From the NCBI GenBank assembly GCA_002348365.1, contig DEBC01000050.1:1-43948 (forward strand): a stretch of DNA of 43,948 nucleotides, read 5' to 3'. This document shows, one piece after another, positions 33,135 through 41,019 of this stretch (positions are counted from its first letter, which is position 1; each line of letters begins with the position of its first letter). Both the position numbers and the translations under genes were made by a program. This DNA comes from Alphaproteobacteria bacterium UBA2966 (lineage in GTDB: Bacteria; Pseudomonadota; Alphaproteobacteria; UBA2966). The notes under the pieces were generated by a model, which saw nothing but the letters and a program-made list of their open reading frames with translations, did no database searches and was not told where the DNA came from.

Positions 33135-34178
33135 TTAGCGGCCGAAGGCAGAACGGCTTGCCTGTCCGATCCGATCCAGCAGTTCCACGCCCTGCCGGAA
33201 TGCACCCGCCATGAATGCAAATCCGTGGACCATACCCTCGTATTCCACGAATTCCACGGTGACACCCGCCTCATTCAGGCGTTCGGCATACTGCCGCCCC
33301 TCGTCGCGCAACGGGTCGAACCCCGCCGTGATCACGAGGGCCGGCGGCAGTCCTGAAAGATTCTCCGCTTTGCCGGGAGAGGCGCGCACGATCTCGGACT
33401 CCGATACATCCGTGAACAGATGCTGGGCGTACCATTCAATACGTTCACGCGTGAGAAACAGTCCTGCCGCGCCGAATAGCTCGAATGACTTGGTTCCGCA
33501 GCTCCAATCCAGCATGGGGTAGATGAGCACCTGGTAGGCGATGTCCGGTGCACCGGCGTCGCGGCATTCCTGGGTGATAATGGCGGTGAGGTTCCCACCG
33601 GCCGAATCCCCGCCCACGGCAATCTGCGTTGCGTCTCCGCCAAACGACTCCGCATTTTCCGCCGCCCATTTGGTTGCGGCCAAACAATCATCCACAGCGG
33701 CGGGAAACTTGCCCTCCGGCGCCAGCCGGTAGTCGGGAACCACCACGATGGCACCTGACGCCACGGCCAGATGGCGGCACGTGCTGTCGTAGGCGCGCAG
33801 GCTCCCCTGCACGAATCCACCACCGTGGTAGTAGACGAAAATGGGCAGCGCGCCCTCCGATCGCGTCGGGGTGTAGAGGCGTACTGTCATGTCACCTCCA
33901 GGTCCGGCTATTGTCCTGTCCTCCACGTTTGCTACCGTGCGTGGAGCCTCGCCGAACAAGTCGATCACTTTTTCAAACTGCTCACGGGCGAGTTCGGGAC
34001 TGGTTTCCCAGATCGTCTTCGTGCGTAGCGAATTGACAGTGTCACAAACGAGCTGTGCGGTCGCATCCAGGACGAGCCCATCCTCGTGCAGGCGTCTGCC
34101 CGCATAAAGCATTCCGGCCATGGGTATGGGTGCACGCGCCATTGCCACGCGGGTGTTGAACCACGCCATGTTCGTCAT
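33135..34178 (-). CDS. HSL-family (family IV) esterase
   Basis: Predicted 347-residue alpha/beta hydrolase of the hormone-sensitive-lipase family. The oxyanion motif HGGG is at 118-121 (YYHGGGFVQGS), nucleophile S192 in GGDSAGGN, acid D288 in GFDPLRDEG and H318 in MVHGF, all with family spacing. VVPDYRLAPEGKFPAAVDD is characteristic. The N-terminal cap of about 90 residues is helical. It would hydrolyse short-chain esters in the cytoplasm. The ATG at 34178 has GGGAG nine bases upstream. It lies 59 bases after the frameshifted methyltransferase gene on the same strand. Confidence 0.92.
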   Translation of the reverse strand: MTNMAWFNTRVAMARAPIPMAGMLYAGRRLHEDGLVLDATAQLVCDTVNSLRTKTIWETSPELAREQFEKVIDLFGEAPRTVANVEDRTIAGPGGDMTVRLYTPTRSEGALPIFVYYHGGGFVQGSLRAYDSTCRHLAVASGAIVVVPDYRLAPEGKFPAAVDDCLAATKWAAENAESFGGDATQIAVGGDSAGGNLTAIITQECRDAGAPDIAYQVLIYPMLDWSCGTKSFELFGAAGLFLTRERIEWYAQHLFTDVSESEIVRASPGKAENLSGLPPALVITAGFDPLRDEGRQYAERLNEAGVTVEFVEYEGMVHGFAFMAGAFRQGVELLDRIGQASRSAFGR

Positions 34179-34237
34179 GAGTCATATCTCCCTTCGGGTG
34201 CTGATTCTGCCCGTATGCCGGGCATGCGCAACCCCCG

Positions 34238-35232
34238 CTAGGGTTTGGTCGCGGTAATGATGCTGCGGCCATCCGGGCGCGTGAACATGTCGAACTCCGG
34301 GAAGCCGGCTGCTTCCAGCCATTCGCGATGCTCGCCCACCGTGTAGGCCTGTCCAGCGTCATAGATATTCAGGAACACCAGGTTCTGAGCAACCGTCTGC
34401 TCTGGCTCGAGGCGGGAATCCTGTAACACGCGGCTCAGGATACACATGATGCCGCCCGATTCGATCATCTCGCCGACGTTGATGACGGCCTGCCGGGCAT
34501 CGTCACGGGGCAGGACCTGCAGCACGGCGCGAAAAACCGCAACATCGCAGGACGTTGGAGGCGGGCTTTCGACGACATTGTGCTCCACGACACCGACCCG
34601 ATCAGACACACCGGACTCTCCGACGATGGTCTCGGTGATCGACGTGATCGATGGCAATTCGAGGACGGTCGCCATGAGATCAGGGCACAGTTCACAGGCC
34701 GCGATAGCAAGTCCGCCCGAACCGCCACCGACGTCCAGGAGGTGCCGTCGGTCGGCGAGGCCCAGCCTTTCCACTAACGTGCGGCCGGTCTCCAGCGCAT
34801 TTGGATGGAGATCGCGAAAGAATGCATCGCGCTCCGCCCCGACATGGCAGCATAGTCGTGCTCGGACTGCGGTTTTCCGGTTCGGATGGTCTTCGCCGTG
34901 TTGAGCACCCAGCGCCAGCGCTCTTCAAAAGCCTCGCAAAGATTGCCGATGTAATCTTCGCGGCCTTTGACCAGGAAGTGGTCGGATTCGGGCGTGTTCG
35001 AGAACCGGGTTCCGTCCACCTTCAGCACGCCGGCCACAACCAGCCCATAGAGAAGGGGGGTCAGCTTCTCTGCATCGACATCGAGAACTGTTGCGAGCTC
35101 TGCCGGGGTTTGGGGGCCGTTAACCAACGGCGTGAATACGTCGAGTTTGACGCCTGCCAGGAAGGCGAATGCCGGATATGGCGAGTCTGCCAATTTGTCG
35201 AAAATATCCCGCTTGGGAGGATACTGGGACAC
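34238..35232 (-). pseudogene. O-methyltransferase (plant-COMT/HIOMT-like), frameshifted
   Basis: Two adjacent frames make one S-adenosylmethionine-dependent O-methyltransferase of about 331 residues. The upstream frame (35232-34774) carries the helical dimerisation domain (DIFDKLADSPYPAFAFLAGV, PAELATVLDVDAEKLTPLL). The downstream frame carries the SAM motif I HLLDVGGGSGGLA, later VFRAVLQVLPRDDAR and the end GRSIITATKP. Adding one G to the four-base run at 34837-34840 (C on the given strand) gives continuous GAERDAFFRDLHPNALE across the join. So it is a one-base deletion in a homopolymer, real or an error. The start is a GTG at 35232, 29 bases after the dioxygenase-like gene. Confidence 0.82.
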
Positions 35233-35261
35233 GCCAATGGACTCGACGTTATGAAAAGGGA

Positions 35262-35624
35262 CTAATTGCCCTCGGCGCCCGCGCGTTTCGTGAAGAAATC
35301 GATGTTCAGGTCGACGCTTGGACCGAGCCAGTCCACATGATCCGTGTGGTCCGAGAGAGCGTCTCCGGTATTCGGATGCAGAAAAATCGTCAGGCCTTCG
35401 CGATTCACCATCAGCCAGGGCACGAGTTCATCCAACACCGGAGGTTCGAACGCAATCTGATAACTCCAGCACGGATGGGGCCCGACCATTTTTTCGTGCC
35501 AGCGCCCCATCTGGATATCGAAGCGTTCCTCGACAGCCTCGCGCACGCGTTTCGCCTCTTCGCGTGTATCGGCGTCAAAGTAGACGTGCGCGTGGTAACT
35601 CTCGATGGCGGACGAATCGCCCAT
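35262..35624 (-). CDS. DOPA 4,5-dioxygenase family protein
   Basis: Predicted 120-residue small protein resembling the DOPA 4,5-dioxygenase family, known for extradiol cleavage of catechols in fungal betalain-type pathways and present in many proteobacteria without known function. Its repeat-like histidine motifs are ESYHAHVYFD near the start, MVGPHPCWSYQIAF, and LTIFLHPNTGD, which would supply metal ligands. The ATG at 35624 has a GAGG six bases upstream; that GAGG includes the stop codon of grxD, indicating coupled expression. Bacterial function is uncertain; the native substrate is unknown. Confidence 0.8.
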   Translation of the reverse strand: MGDSSAIESYHAHVYFDADTREEAKRVREAVEERFDIQMGRWHEKMVGPHPCWSYQIAFEPPVLDELVPWLMVNREGLTIFLHPNTGDALSDHTDHVDWLGPSVDLNIDFFTKRAGAEGN

Positions 35625-35632
35625 GGACGGCC

Positions 35633-35980
35633 TCAGGCGGTGGCGGGTTCTTGGGTCTGAACGCCCTTGTCCGTGAACACCTGTTTCAATTCGCCATTCT
35701 CGTACATCTCGCGAATGATGTCGCAACCGCCCACGAACTCACCTTTGACGTAGAGTTGCGGAATGGTCGGCCAATCGGAAAAGGCCTTGATTCCTTCACG
35801 GATCTGCGGGTCCGCAAGAACATCCACACCTTTGAACTGGACGCCCAAAAGCGTCAGGACCTGTACCACAGCGGCAGAAAAGCCGCACTGCGGGAACACC
35901 GGTGTGCCCTTCATGAAGAGGACGACCGGCTGATCGTCAATTTCCTGCTGAATTCGGTCGTTAACGGGATTGTCACTCAT
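35633..35980 (-). CDS. grxD: Monothiol glutaredoxin (Grx4/GrxD type)
   Basis: Predicted 115-residue CGFS glutaredoxin that carries glutathione-ligated [2Fe-2S] clusters for delivery and sensing. C32 is in FPQCGFS, preceded by VVLFMKGTP, and followed by the conserved WPTIPQLYVKGEFVGGCDI glutathione-binding loop. The C-terminal tail is short and charged. The ATG at 35980 has AAGGA seven bases upstream; the seven-codon open extension is not needed. It follows bolA by 69 bases. Grx-BolA [2Fe-2S] heterocomplexes are well established, and the purine operon plus bolA-grxD order is a known alphaproteobacterial arrangement. Confidence 0.95.
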   Translation of the reverse strand: MSDNPVNDRIQQEIDDQPVVLFMKGTPVFPQCGFSAAVVQVLTLLGVQFKGVDVLADPQIREGIKAFSDWPTIPQLYVKGEFVGGCDIIREMYENGELKQVFTDKGVQTQEPATA

Positions 35981-36049
35981 GTCGCCATCCTTCTCTTTCA
36001 ATCCTGTATCGCTTGCCGTGTAGGCGGAGGCATCTCCTGCCGGGCCGGC

Positions 36050-36292
36050 TCAGTTGCCATCCTCGGGAACACCGGTTTGTAGCGCTAACGCATGTAAGGC
36101 GTCGCCCATGCGGCCTTGGAGCGCCTTGTACACCATCTGATGTTGCTGAACACGGCTTTTTCCCTCGAACTCCTTCGAGACAACCATGGCTGCGTAGTGA
36201 TCGCCGTCCCCCCGAAGGTCCTCGATCATGACCTCGGCATCGGGCATCGCCTCTTTGATCAGGCGTTCGATATCCCCGGCCTGCATCGGCAT
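36050..36292 (-). CDS. bolA: BolA-family protein
   Basis: Predicted 80-residue BolA/IbaG-like protein. The class II KH-like fold shows in IERLIKEAMPDAEVMIEDL, DGDHYAAMVVSKEF and RVQQHQMVYKALQGRM. H67 is the invariant C-terminal His in DALHALALQT that usually takes part in [2Fe-2S] sharing with monothiol glutaredoxins; H32 is in the variable loop. The ATG at 36292 has AAGGAGG upstream. It is 63 bases after purL and before grxD, so its best-supported role is in Fe-S cluster handling with the GrxD protein rather than in cell shape. Which subtype (BolA1 or IbaG) is not decided. Confidence 0.93.
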   Translation of the reverse strand: MPMQAGDIERLIKEAMPDAEVMIEDLRGDGDHYAAMVVSKEFEGKSRVQQHQMVYKALQGRMGDALHALALQTGVPEDGN

Positions 36293-36355
36293 GGTCGTCC
36301 CTCCTTGTTAGCCAGACTCTCACCTCAGCCCAACTCTCGCAACAGCATAGAGAGT

Positions 36356-38590
36356 CTAGCCCGCCATATAGTTGGGAAGCCACCCCTCGTGGGCCCGCCG
36401 CAGCACTGAAAGCGATATGGTCTGCTCGCCGTTGATTGTCAACGCCTCGCTGCCACAGCGTCCCAGCCGCCGGGTGGGTATATCTTTTGCGGCTGCCGCT
36501 GCCAGGAGATCTTCTGTGCCCACCGGATCGATTTCGACGATATACCTGCCCTGATCCTCTCCGAAAGCCAAGGCATGGAGGGGAATATCTGTATCAAGAT
36601 GGAGGTGTGCGCCCAACATGGTGCCGCGAGGTGTCGCGGAGGCCAGTGCCATTTCGGCGATGGCCACCAGCAGGCCACCGTCGGACACGTCATGGCAGGA
36701 AACGAACCGGCCCTCCATGATCTGTTTGCGCACGAAATCGCCATTGCGACGTTCAATCTCCAGATCGACAGGCGGTGGCGCGCCCTCCGATATGCCCGCA
36801 ATCTCACGAAGATAGAGTGAGGCGCCGAGGTGGCCGTTGCATTCGCCGATGAGCACGAGGTCGTTACCATCAGCTTTCAGGGCGATGGTGGCCATGGCGT
36901 CGATGGAATCGATCACTCCCACACCACCGATGGCAGGTGTGGGCTGGATCGCCGCACCATTGGTCTCGTTGTAGAAGCTGACATTGCCCGATACGACCGG
37001 ATAGTCGAGCGCCAGGCAGGCCTCACGCATGCCCTCGATGCATTCGACGAACTGCCCCATGATCTCCGGACGTTCAGGGCTGCCGAAATTCATGCAATCC
37101 GTGATACCCAGCGGTCGGGCACCGACGGCGGTCAGATTGCGCCAGGTCTCAGCCACCGCCTGGGCCCCGCCAGATCGTGGGAAGGCGGCGCAATATCGCG
37201 GTGTGCAGTCGGCGGTTAACGCCAACGCTTTATCGGTCCCCGGTAGGCGCACCACGGCCGCATCGCCGCCTGGCCGCTGAACTGTTCTTCCCATCACCAG
37301 GTGGTCGTACTGGTCCCAGACCCACCGTTTGCTGGCAAGATCGGGGCTCGAGAGCAGCTTCTCCAGGGCGACGGATACCTCAGGGAGTTCGGTACCATTC
37401 GGTACCGGTATATCGGCCGCATGAATCTCATTGGGGGTCGATGCTGCCGTCCATGGGCGGTCGTATTCGGGTGAGGCATTGGCCAGCGGCGCGATGGGCA
37501 GATCGGCAGCCACGGCACCGTGCATGGTGACGACCATGCGGCCCGATTCCGTCAGGTGACCGACCACAGCGAAGTCGAGTTCCCACTTCTCGAAAATTCT
37601 GCGTGCCTCGTCCTCACGGCCCTGCTTCAGGACCATCAGCATGCGTTCCTGACTTTCGGAGAGCATGATCTCGTAGGGAGTCATGCCGGTTTCCCGCTGA
37701 GGTACGTGATCGAGGTTCAGTTCGACGCCCATCCCTCCTTTGCCTGCCATCTCGAAGGATGACGAGGTGAGACCCGCCGCACCCATGTCCTGAATGGCAA
37801 CGATGGCGTCAGTGTCCATCAATTCGAGGCAGGCCTCGAGCAGCAGTTTCTCAGTGAACGGATCCCCGACCTGGACCGTCGGGCGCTTTTCCTCTGCGGC
37901 CTCGTCGAACTCGGCGGAAGCCATGGTTGCGCCGTGAATGCCGTCGCGTCCTGTCTTGGAACCCACGTAGACAACCGGATTTCCAGCGCCGGCTGCGGTC
38001 GAGTAGAAAATCCGATCGGCGTCTGCGAGCCCCACTGTCATGGCATTGACCAGGATGTTGCCGTTATAGCTCTCGTGGAAGGTGCATTCCCCGCCCACGG
38101 TGGGGACACCGATGCAGTTACCGTAGCCACCGATTCCGGCTACGACACCTGCCACCAGGTGACGGGTCTTGGAATTTTCCGGTTCGCCAAACCGCAAGCA
38201 GTTGAGATTGGCAATGGGACGCGCCCCCATCGTGAACACGTCGCGCAGGATGCCGCCGACGCCCGTTGCCGCACCTTGGTAGGGCTCGATAAAAGATGGA
38301 TGGTTATGGCTTTCCATCTTGAAGATGGCTGCCTGTCCGTCCCCGATATCGACCACGCCGGCATTCTCACCGGGTCCGCAAATGACCCATGGTGCCTCGG
38401 TTGGCAATGTCTTCAGCCATTTCTTGGATGACTTGTAGGAGCAATGTTCGCTCCACATCACGGAGAAAATTCCCAGTTCCGTGAGATTTGGATCACGGCC
38501 GAGGATGTCCTGCGCCTGACGGTATTCCGATTCGCTCAGCCCGTGCTCCGCGATCAGTTCGGCGGTGATGATGGGTTCGGCGTCACTCAT
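36356..38590 (-). CDS. purL: Phosphoribosylformylglycinamidine synthase subunit PurL
   Basis: Predicted 744-residue small-type PurL, the ATP-dependent synthetase part of FGAM synthase in purine synthesis. It has SEHCSYKSSKKWLKTLPTE near the start, ESHNHPSFIEPYQGAATGVGGI, MGARPIANLNCLRFG, IQDMGAAGLTSSSFEMA and the second-half repeat ALTADCTPRYC, FGSPERPEIM and VSCHDVSDGGL. The length fits the three-subunit system that also needs PurS and PurQ, both present. Its ATG overlaps the purQ stop as ATGA. bolA follows 63 bases later. Confidence 0.97.
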   Translation of the reverse strand: MSDAEPIITAELIAEHGLSESEYRQAQDILGRDPNLTELGIFSVMWSEHCSYKSSKKWLKTLPTEAPWVICGPGENAGVVDIGDGQAAIFKMESHNHPSFIEPYQGAATGVGGILRDVFTMGARPIANLNCLRFGEPENSKTRHLVAGVVAGIGGYGNCIGVPTVGGECTFHESYNGNILVNAMTVGLADADRIFYSTAAGAGNPVVYVGSKTGRDGIHGATMASAEFDEAAEEKRPTVQVGDPFTEKLLLEACLELMDTDAIVAIQDMGAAGLTSSSFEMAGKGGMGVELNLDHVPQRETGMTPYEIMLSESQERMLMVLKQGREDEARRIFEKWELDFAVVGHLTESGRMVVTMHGAVAADLPIAPLANASPEYDRPWTAASTPNEIHAADIPVPNGTELPEVSVALEKLLSSPDLASKRWVWDQYDHLVMGRTVQRPGGDAAVVRLPGTDKALALTADCTPRYCAAFPRSGGAQAVAETWRNLTAVGARPLGITDCMNFGSPERPEIMGQFVECIEGMREACLALDYPVVSGNVSFYNETNGAAIQPTPAIGGVGVIDSIDAMATIALKADGNDLVLIGECNGHLGASLYLREIAGISEGAPPPVDLEIERRNGDFVRKQIMEGRFVSCHDVSDGGLLVAIAEMALASATPRGTMLGAHLHLDTDIPLHALAFGEDQGRYIVEIDPVGTEDLLAAAAAKDIPTRRLGRCGSEALTINGEQTISLSVLRRAHEGWLPNYMAG

Positions 38591-39276
38591 GCCAGGCTTT
38601 CAACCAGCGACTCGAAGAGTGGGCGGCCATCCGCGCAACTCTGGGACTCGTCAATGTGGTCTTCGGGATGGGGCATCAGACCCAGCACGTTCCGATTCTC
38701 GTTGTAGACCCCGGCGATCCCGTTGATTGAACCGTTCGGGTTGACGGAATCGTCGAGGTGACCCTCTGGTGTGCAGTAGCGGAACGCGACCTGACCCTCA
38801 CCTTCGATCCGAGTCAGGGTTTCCGAGTCCGAGAAATAATTCCCGTCGTGATGGGCCACCGGAACGCGAATGACCTGGCCTTCGGCGTACCGTTCCGTGA
38901 ATACCGTGTCCGTCCGTTCGACTTTGAGATGGATATTGCGGCAGACGAATTTCAGGTCCCGGTTGGCCATCAGCACGCCGGGTAGCAAGCCGGCCTCGGT
39001 CAGTATCTGGAAACCGTTGCAGATACCGAGTACCGCCACGCCGGCCTGCGCCCGTACTGTTACTTCCTTGAGGATGGGTGAGCGCGCCGCCATTGCGCCT
39101 GATCGCAGATAGTCACCGTAGGAGAAGCCGCCGGGAAGAACGATCAGGTCTGCTTTTGGAAGTTCCGTGTTCCGGTGCCAGATCAGCAGCGGTTCCTTCC
39201 CGCTGACCGCAGTCAGCGCATCGATAACGTCGACGTCACGATTTGAGCCAGGAAATATGACGACTGCTGCCTTCAA
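38587..39276 (-). CDS. purQ: FGAM synthase glutaminase subunit PurQ
   Basis: Predicted 229-residue class I glutamine amidotransferase that supplies ammonia to PurL. The start VVIFPGSNRDVDV and VLPGGFSYGDYLR are typical; the nucleophile Cys is in VAVLGICNGFQILTEAGLLPG and the His/Glu pair in GLMPHPEDH. Full length is normal. It overlaps purS by four bases upstream and purL by four bases downstream, so translation of the three subunits is coupled. Confidence 0.97.
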   Translation of the reverse strand: MKAAVVIFPGSNRDVDVIDALTAVSGKEPLLIWHRNTELPKADLIVLPGGFSYGDYLRSGAMAARSPILKEVTVRAQAGVAVLGICNGFQILTEAGLLPGVLMANRDLKFVCRNIHLKVERTDTVFTERYAEGQVIRVPVAHHDGNYFSDSETLTRIEGEGQVAFRYCTPEGHLDDSVNPNGSINGIAGVYNENRNVLGLMPHPEDHIDESQSCADGRPLFESLVESLA

Positions 39277-39518
39277 CCGTCCTCCAACTCAATCTGGTAA
39301 TCCTCGATTACCGTGTTTGCGAGCAGCCGCGTGCACATTGCTTCGACGGCAGCGCGCGCCTGTTCGGCATCCGACTCGACGAGGTCCAGTTCCAGATATT
39401 TACCCTGGCGAACATCGTCCACACCGTCGAACCCGAGAGACGTTAATGCGTTGTGAACAGCCTTGCCCTGGGGATCGAGGACACCCGATTTCAGTGTGAT
39501 ATGGACGCGCGCCTTCAC
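39273..39518 (-). CDS. purS: FGAM synthase subunit PurS
   Basis: Predicted 81-residue PurS, the small dimeric subunit that bridges PurL and PurQ. KARVHITLKSGVLDPQGKAV, the LGFDGVDDVRQGKYLELDL segment and the end VIEDYQIELE match the family closely. The start is a GTG at 39518, six bases after the purC stop. The presence of PurS together with short PurL and separate PurQ shows the three-part system of Gram-positives and alphaproteobacteria, not the single-chain type of enterics. Confidence 0.95.
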   Translation of the reverse strand: MKARVHITLKSGVLDPQGKAVHNALTSLGFDGVDDVRQGKYLELDLVESDAEQARAAVEAMCTRLLANTVIEDYQIELEDG

Positions 39519-39524
39519 GCGCGG

Positions 39525-40289
39525 CTACTGAATCGCCTTGGGACCCTGCATGTCGCGAGGGCCGCTCTCCGGCAGGATACCCAAGCGCTGGGCAACTTCC
39601 TGATAGGCTTCGGCGACGTCCCCCATATCGCGGCGGAACCGGTCCTTGTCGAGCTTCTTACCCGTCTTCAAGTCCCACAGGCGGCAGCTGTCCGGGCTGA
39701 TTTCATCGGCAAGGATGACCCGTTCCTCATCGTTCGCGTAATAGCGTCCAAACTCGATCTTGAAGTCGATCAGGCGGATGCCAATGCCGCGGAACAATCC
39801 GCTGAGGAAGTCATTGATCCGCAAGGTCATCGACATCATCTCGTCGAGCTCCTGCGGTGTCGCCCAACCGAACGCGGTGATGTGCTCTTCGGAGACGATG
39901 GGATCGTCCAGTTCGTCGGACTTGTAACACCATTCGACAATCGACCGGGTCAACGCCGAACCTTCGGTGATCCCTAGCCGTTTGGCCATGGACCCTGCAG
40001 CGACATTCCGGACGATCACCTCAATGGGGATAATCTCCACCTCTTTGACGAGTTGTTCGCGCATGTTCAACCGGCGCACGAAATGGGTGGGAATACCCAT
40101 GTCGGCGATTCCCGTCATCAGGTACTCGGAGATGCGGTTGTTCAGCACCCCTTTGCCCGTGATCGTGCCGGTCTTCTTCTTGTTGTATGCGGTAGCATCG
40201 TCCTTGAAATACTGGACGATCGTGCCAGGCTCGGGGCCTTCAAAAAGGACCTTTGCCTTGCCTTCGTAAATTTGTCTGCGACGGCCCAT
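39525..40289 (-). CDS. purC: SAICAR synthase
   Basis: Predicted 254-residue phosphoribosylaminoimidazole-succinocarboxamide synthase, joining CAIR and aspartate with ATP. Family sequences are RRRQIYEGKAKVLFEGPEPGT, YFKDDATAYN, VLNNRISEYLM, IPTHFVRRL, IPIEVIVRNVAAGSM, DFKIEFG and EISPDSCRLWD. The ATG at 40289 gives the normal start; AAGG abuts it directly, so the binding site is not ideal. It is the first gene of the purC-S-Q-L-bolA-grxD unit. A good promoter and an operator-like dyad lie about 90-120 bases upstream. Confidence 0.97.
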   Translation of the reverse strand: MGRRRQIYEGKAKVLFEGPEPGTIVQYFKDDATAYNKKKTGTITGKGVLNNRISEYLMTGIADMGIPTHFVRRLNMREQLVKEVEIIPIEVIVRNVAAGSMAKRLGITEGSALTRSIVEWCYKSDELDDPIVSEEHITAFGWATPQELDEMMSMTLRINDFLSGLFRGIGIRLIDFKIEFGRYYANDEERVILADEISPDSCRLWDLKTGKKLDKDRFRRDMGDVAEAYQEVAQRLGILPESGPRDMQGPKAIQ

Positions 40290-40382
40290 CCTTGGATCTC
40301 ATTTGGAAGCGCGGATCCCGAATAGGTCACCAATCGAAGATGGCCTGGGGATGCCTGCGCAAGGCTTCAGAAAGGTACGGAT

Positions 40383-40411
40383 GATATAAACGAATTACGC
40401 GTTGATCACAA
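40383..40411 (-). promoter_or_regulatory. Predicted promoter of the purC operon
   Basis: TTGTGA (40411-40406) and TATATC (40388-40383) are separated by 17 bases on the minus strand, giving a leader of about 87 bases before purC. The dyad CGTTG-ATCA-CAACG at 40400-40413 covers the -35 and may be an operator. Confidence 0.55.
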
Positions 40412-40536
40412 CGAGACGGAGCCAACAAATCGGCATATCAGCCTACTTTTTTGCCATCGAAGGATTTGCCCCGTTCGTGATCGAGGGAGACGCGGCTCGT
40501 CCATTCCAAAATTGTAAATTACCAATGGTGAGTAGG

Positions 40537-40570
40537 TTGATTTGCCCGTTTCTGGTCGCTATGTCATAGC
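40537..40570 (+). promoter_or_regulatory. Candidate promoter and dyad before the DUF1476 gene
   Basis: TTGATT (40537-40542) and TATGTC (40560-40565), spacer 17. The -10 is weak. GCTATG-T-CATAGC (40558-40570) is a perfect 6-1-6 dyad overlapping the -10, suited to a repressor site. The ATG at 40601 follows 30 bases later. Confidence 0.4.
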
Positions 40571-40600
40571 TGAATCTCCAGTGCACAAGATTGGAAGACC

Positions 40601-40927
40601 ATGACGACATTCAATGACCGCGAGAAGGCAGCGGAGGCCAAGTTCAGTCACGACCAAGAGACCGAGTTCAAGGTCATGGCGCGGCGCAACAAGTTGCTGG
40701 GCCTTTGGGTGGCGGAGCATTTGAACATCGCCGGGGACGAGGCCGAAGCCTACGCCCGCGAAGTGGTCAAATCCGACTTCGACCGGCCCGGTGACGAGGA
40801 CGTGTTCGAGAAGGTCTGGGGAGATCTACAAGCCAAGAACATCGACCTCTCCGAGCATCGAGTTCGCCGGCATATGACCGACCTCCTCCAAGAGGCACAC
40901 CGTCAGATCGTTGAGGAATCGCAATAG
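40601..40927 (+). CDS. DUF1476 / ATP synthase zeta-type inhibitor
   Basis: Predicted 108-residue all-helical protein of the DUF1476 family. MTTFNDREKAAEAKFSHDQETEFKV at the start and ARRNKLLGLWVAEHL are nearly diagnostic. The Paracoccus zeta subunit of this family inhibits ATP hydrolysis by F1 through its N-terminal segment. Members are alphaproteobacterial and often lie next to the purine operon, as here. The N-terminal region resembles the inhibitory helix; whether it inhibits in this organism depends on its N-terminal sequence, since some relatives do not. It is followed by a terminator-like hairpin and then the convergent purB gene. Confidence 0.93.
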   Translation: MTTFNDREKAAEAKFSHDQETEFKVMARRNKLLGLWVAEHLNIAGDEAEAYAREVVKSDFDRPGDEDVFEKVWGDLQAKNIDLSEHRVRRHMTDLLQEAHRQIVEESQ

Positions 40928-40958
40928 CGGGCAACAAGTTCGGGATCACGCCACCCGA

Positions 40959-40990
40959 CTCTCCCCCTGTCAGAGGGAGGGAAAATTTTT
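40959..40990 (+). terminator. Terminator-like hairpin after DUF1476
   Basis: CTCTCCC (40959-40965) pairs with GGGAGGG-type sequence at 40975-40981 (one T-G pair), followed by AAAATTTTT. GTTCGGG (40938-40944) and CCCGAAC (41001-41007) flank it as an outer inverted repeat. It lies between the DUF1476 gene and the convergent purB gene, so it may serve both. Confidence 0.5.
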
Positions 40991-41019
40991 GCGGTCTATC
41001 CCCGAACAATTTCCCGTAT

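Larger units (their letters stand above)
40290..40600. promoter_or_regulatory. 311-base divergent region between purC and the DUF1476 gene
   Basis: This stretch has no supported gene. It is more AT-rich than the flanks and holds the purC promoter (40383-40411) with its dyad and a weaker rightward promoter with its own dyad near the right end. The bases between about 40415 and 40535 and between 40290 and 40380 show nothing further to me. Confidence 0.7.
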
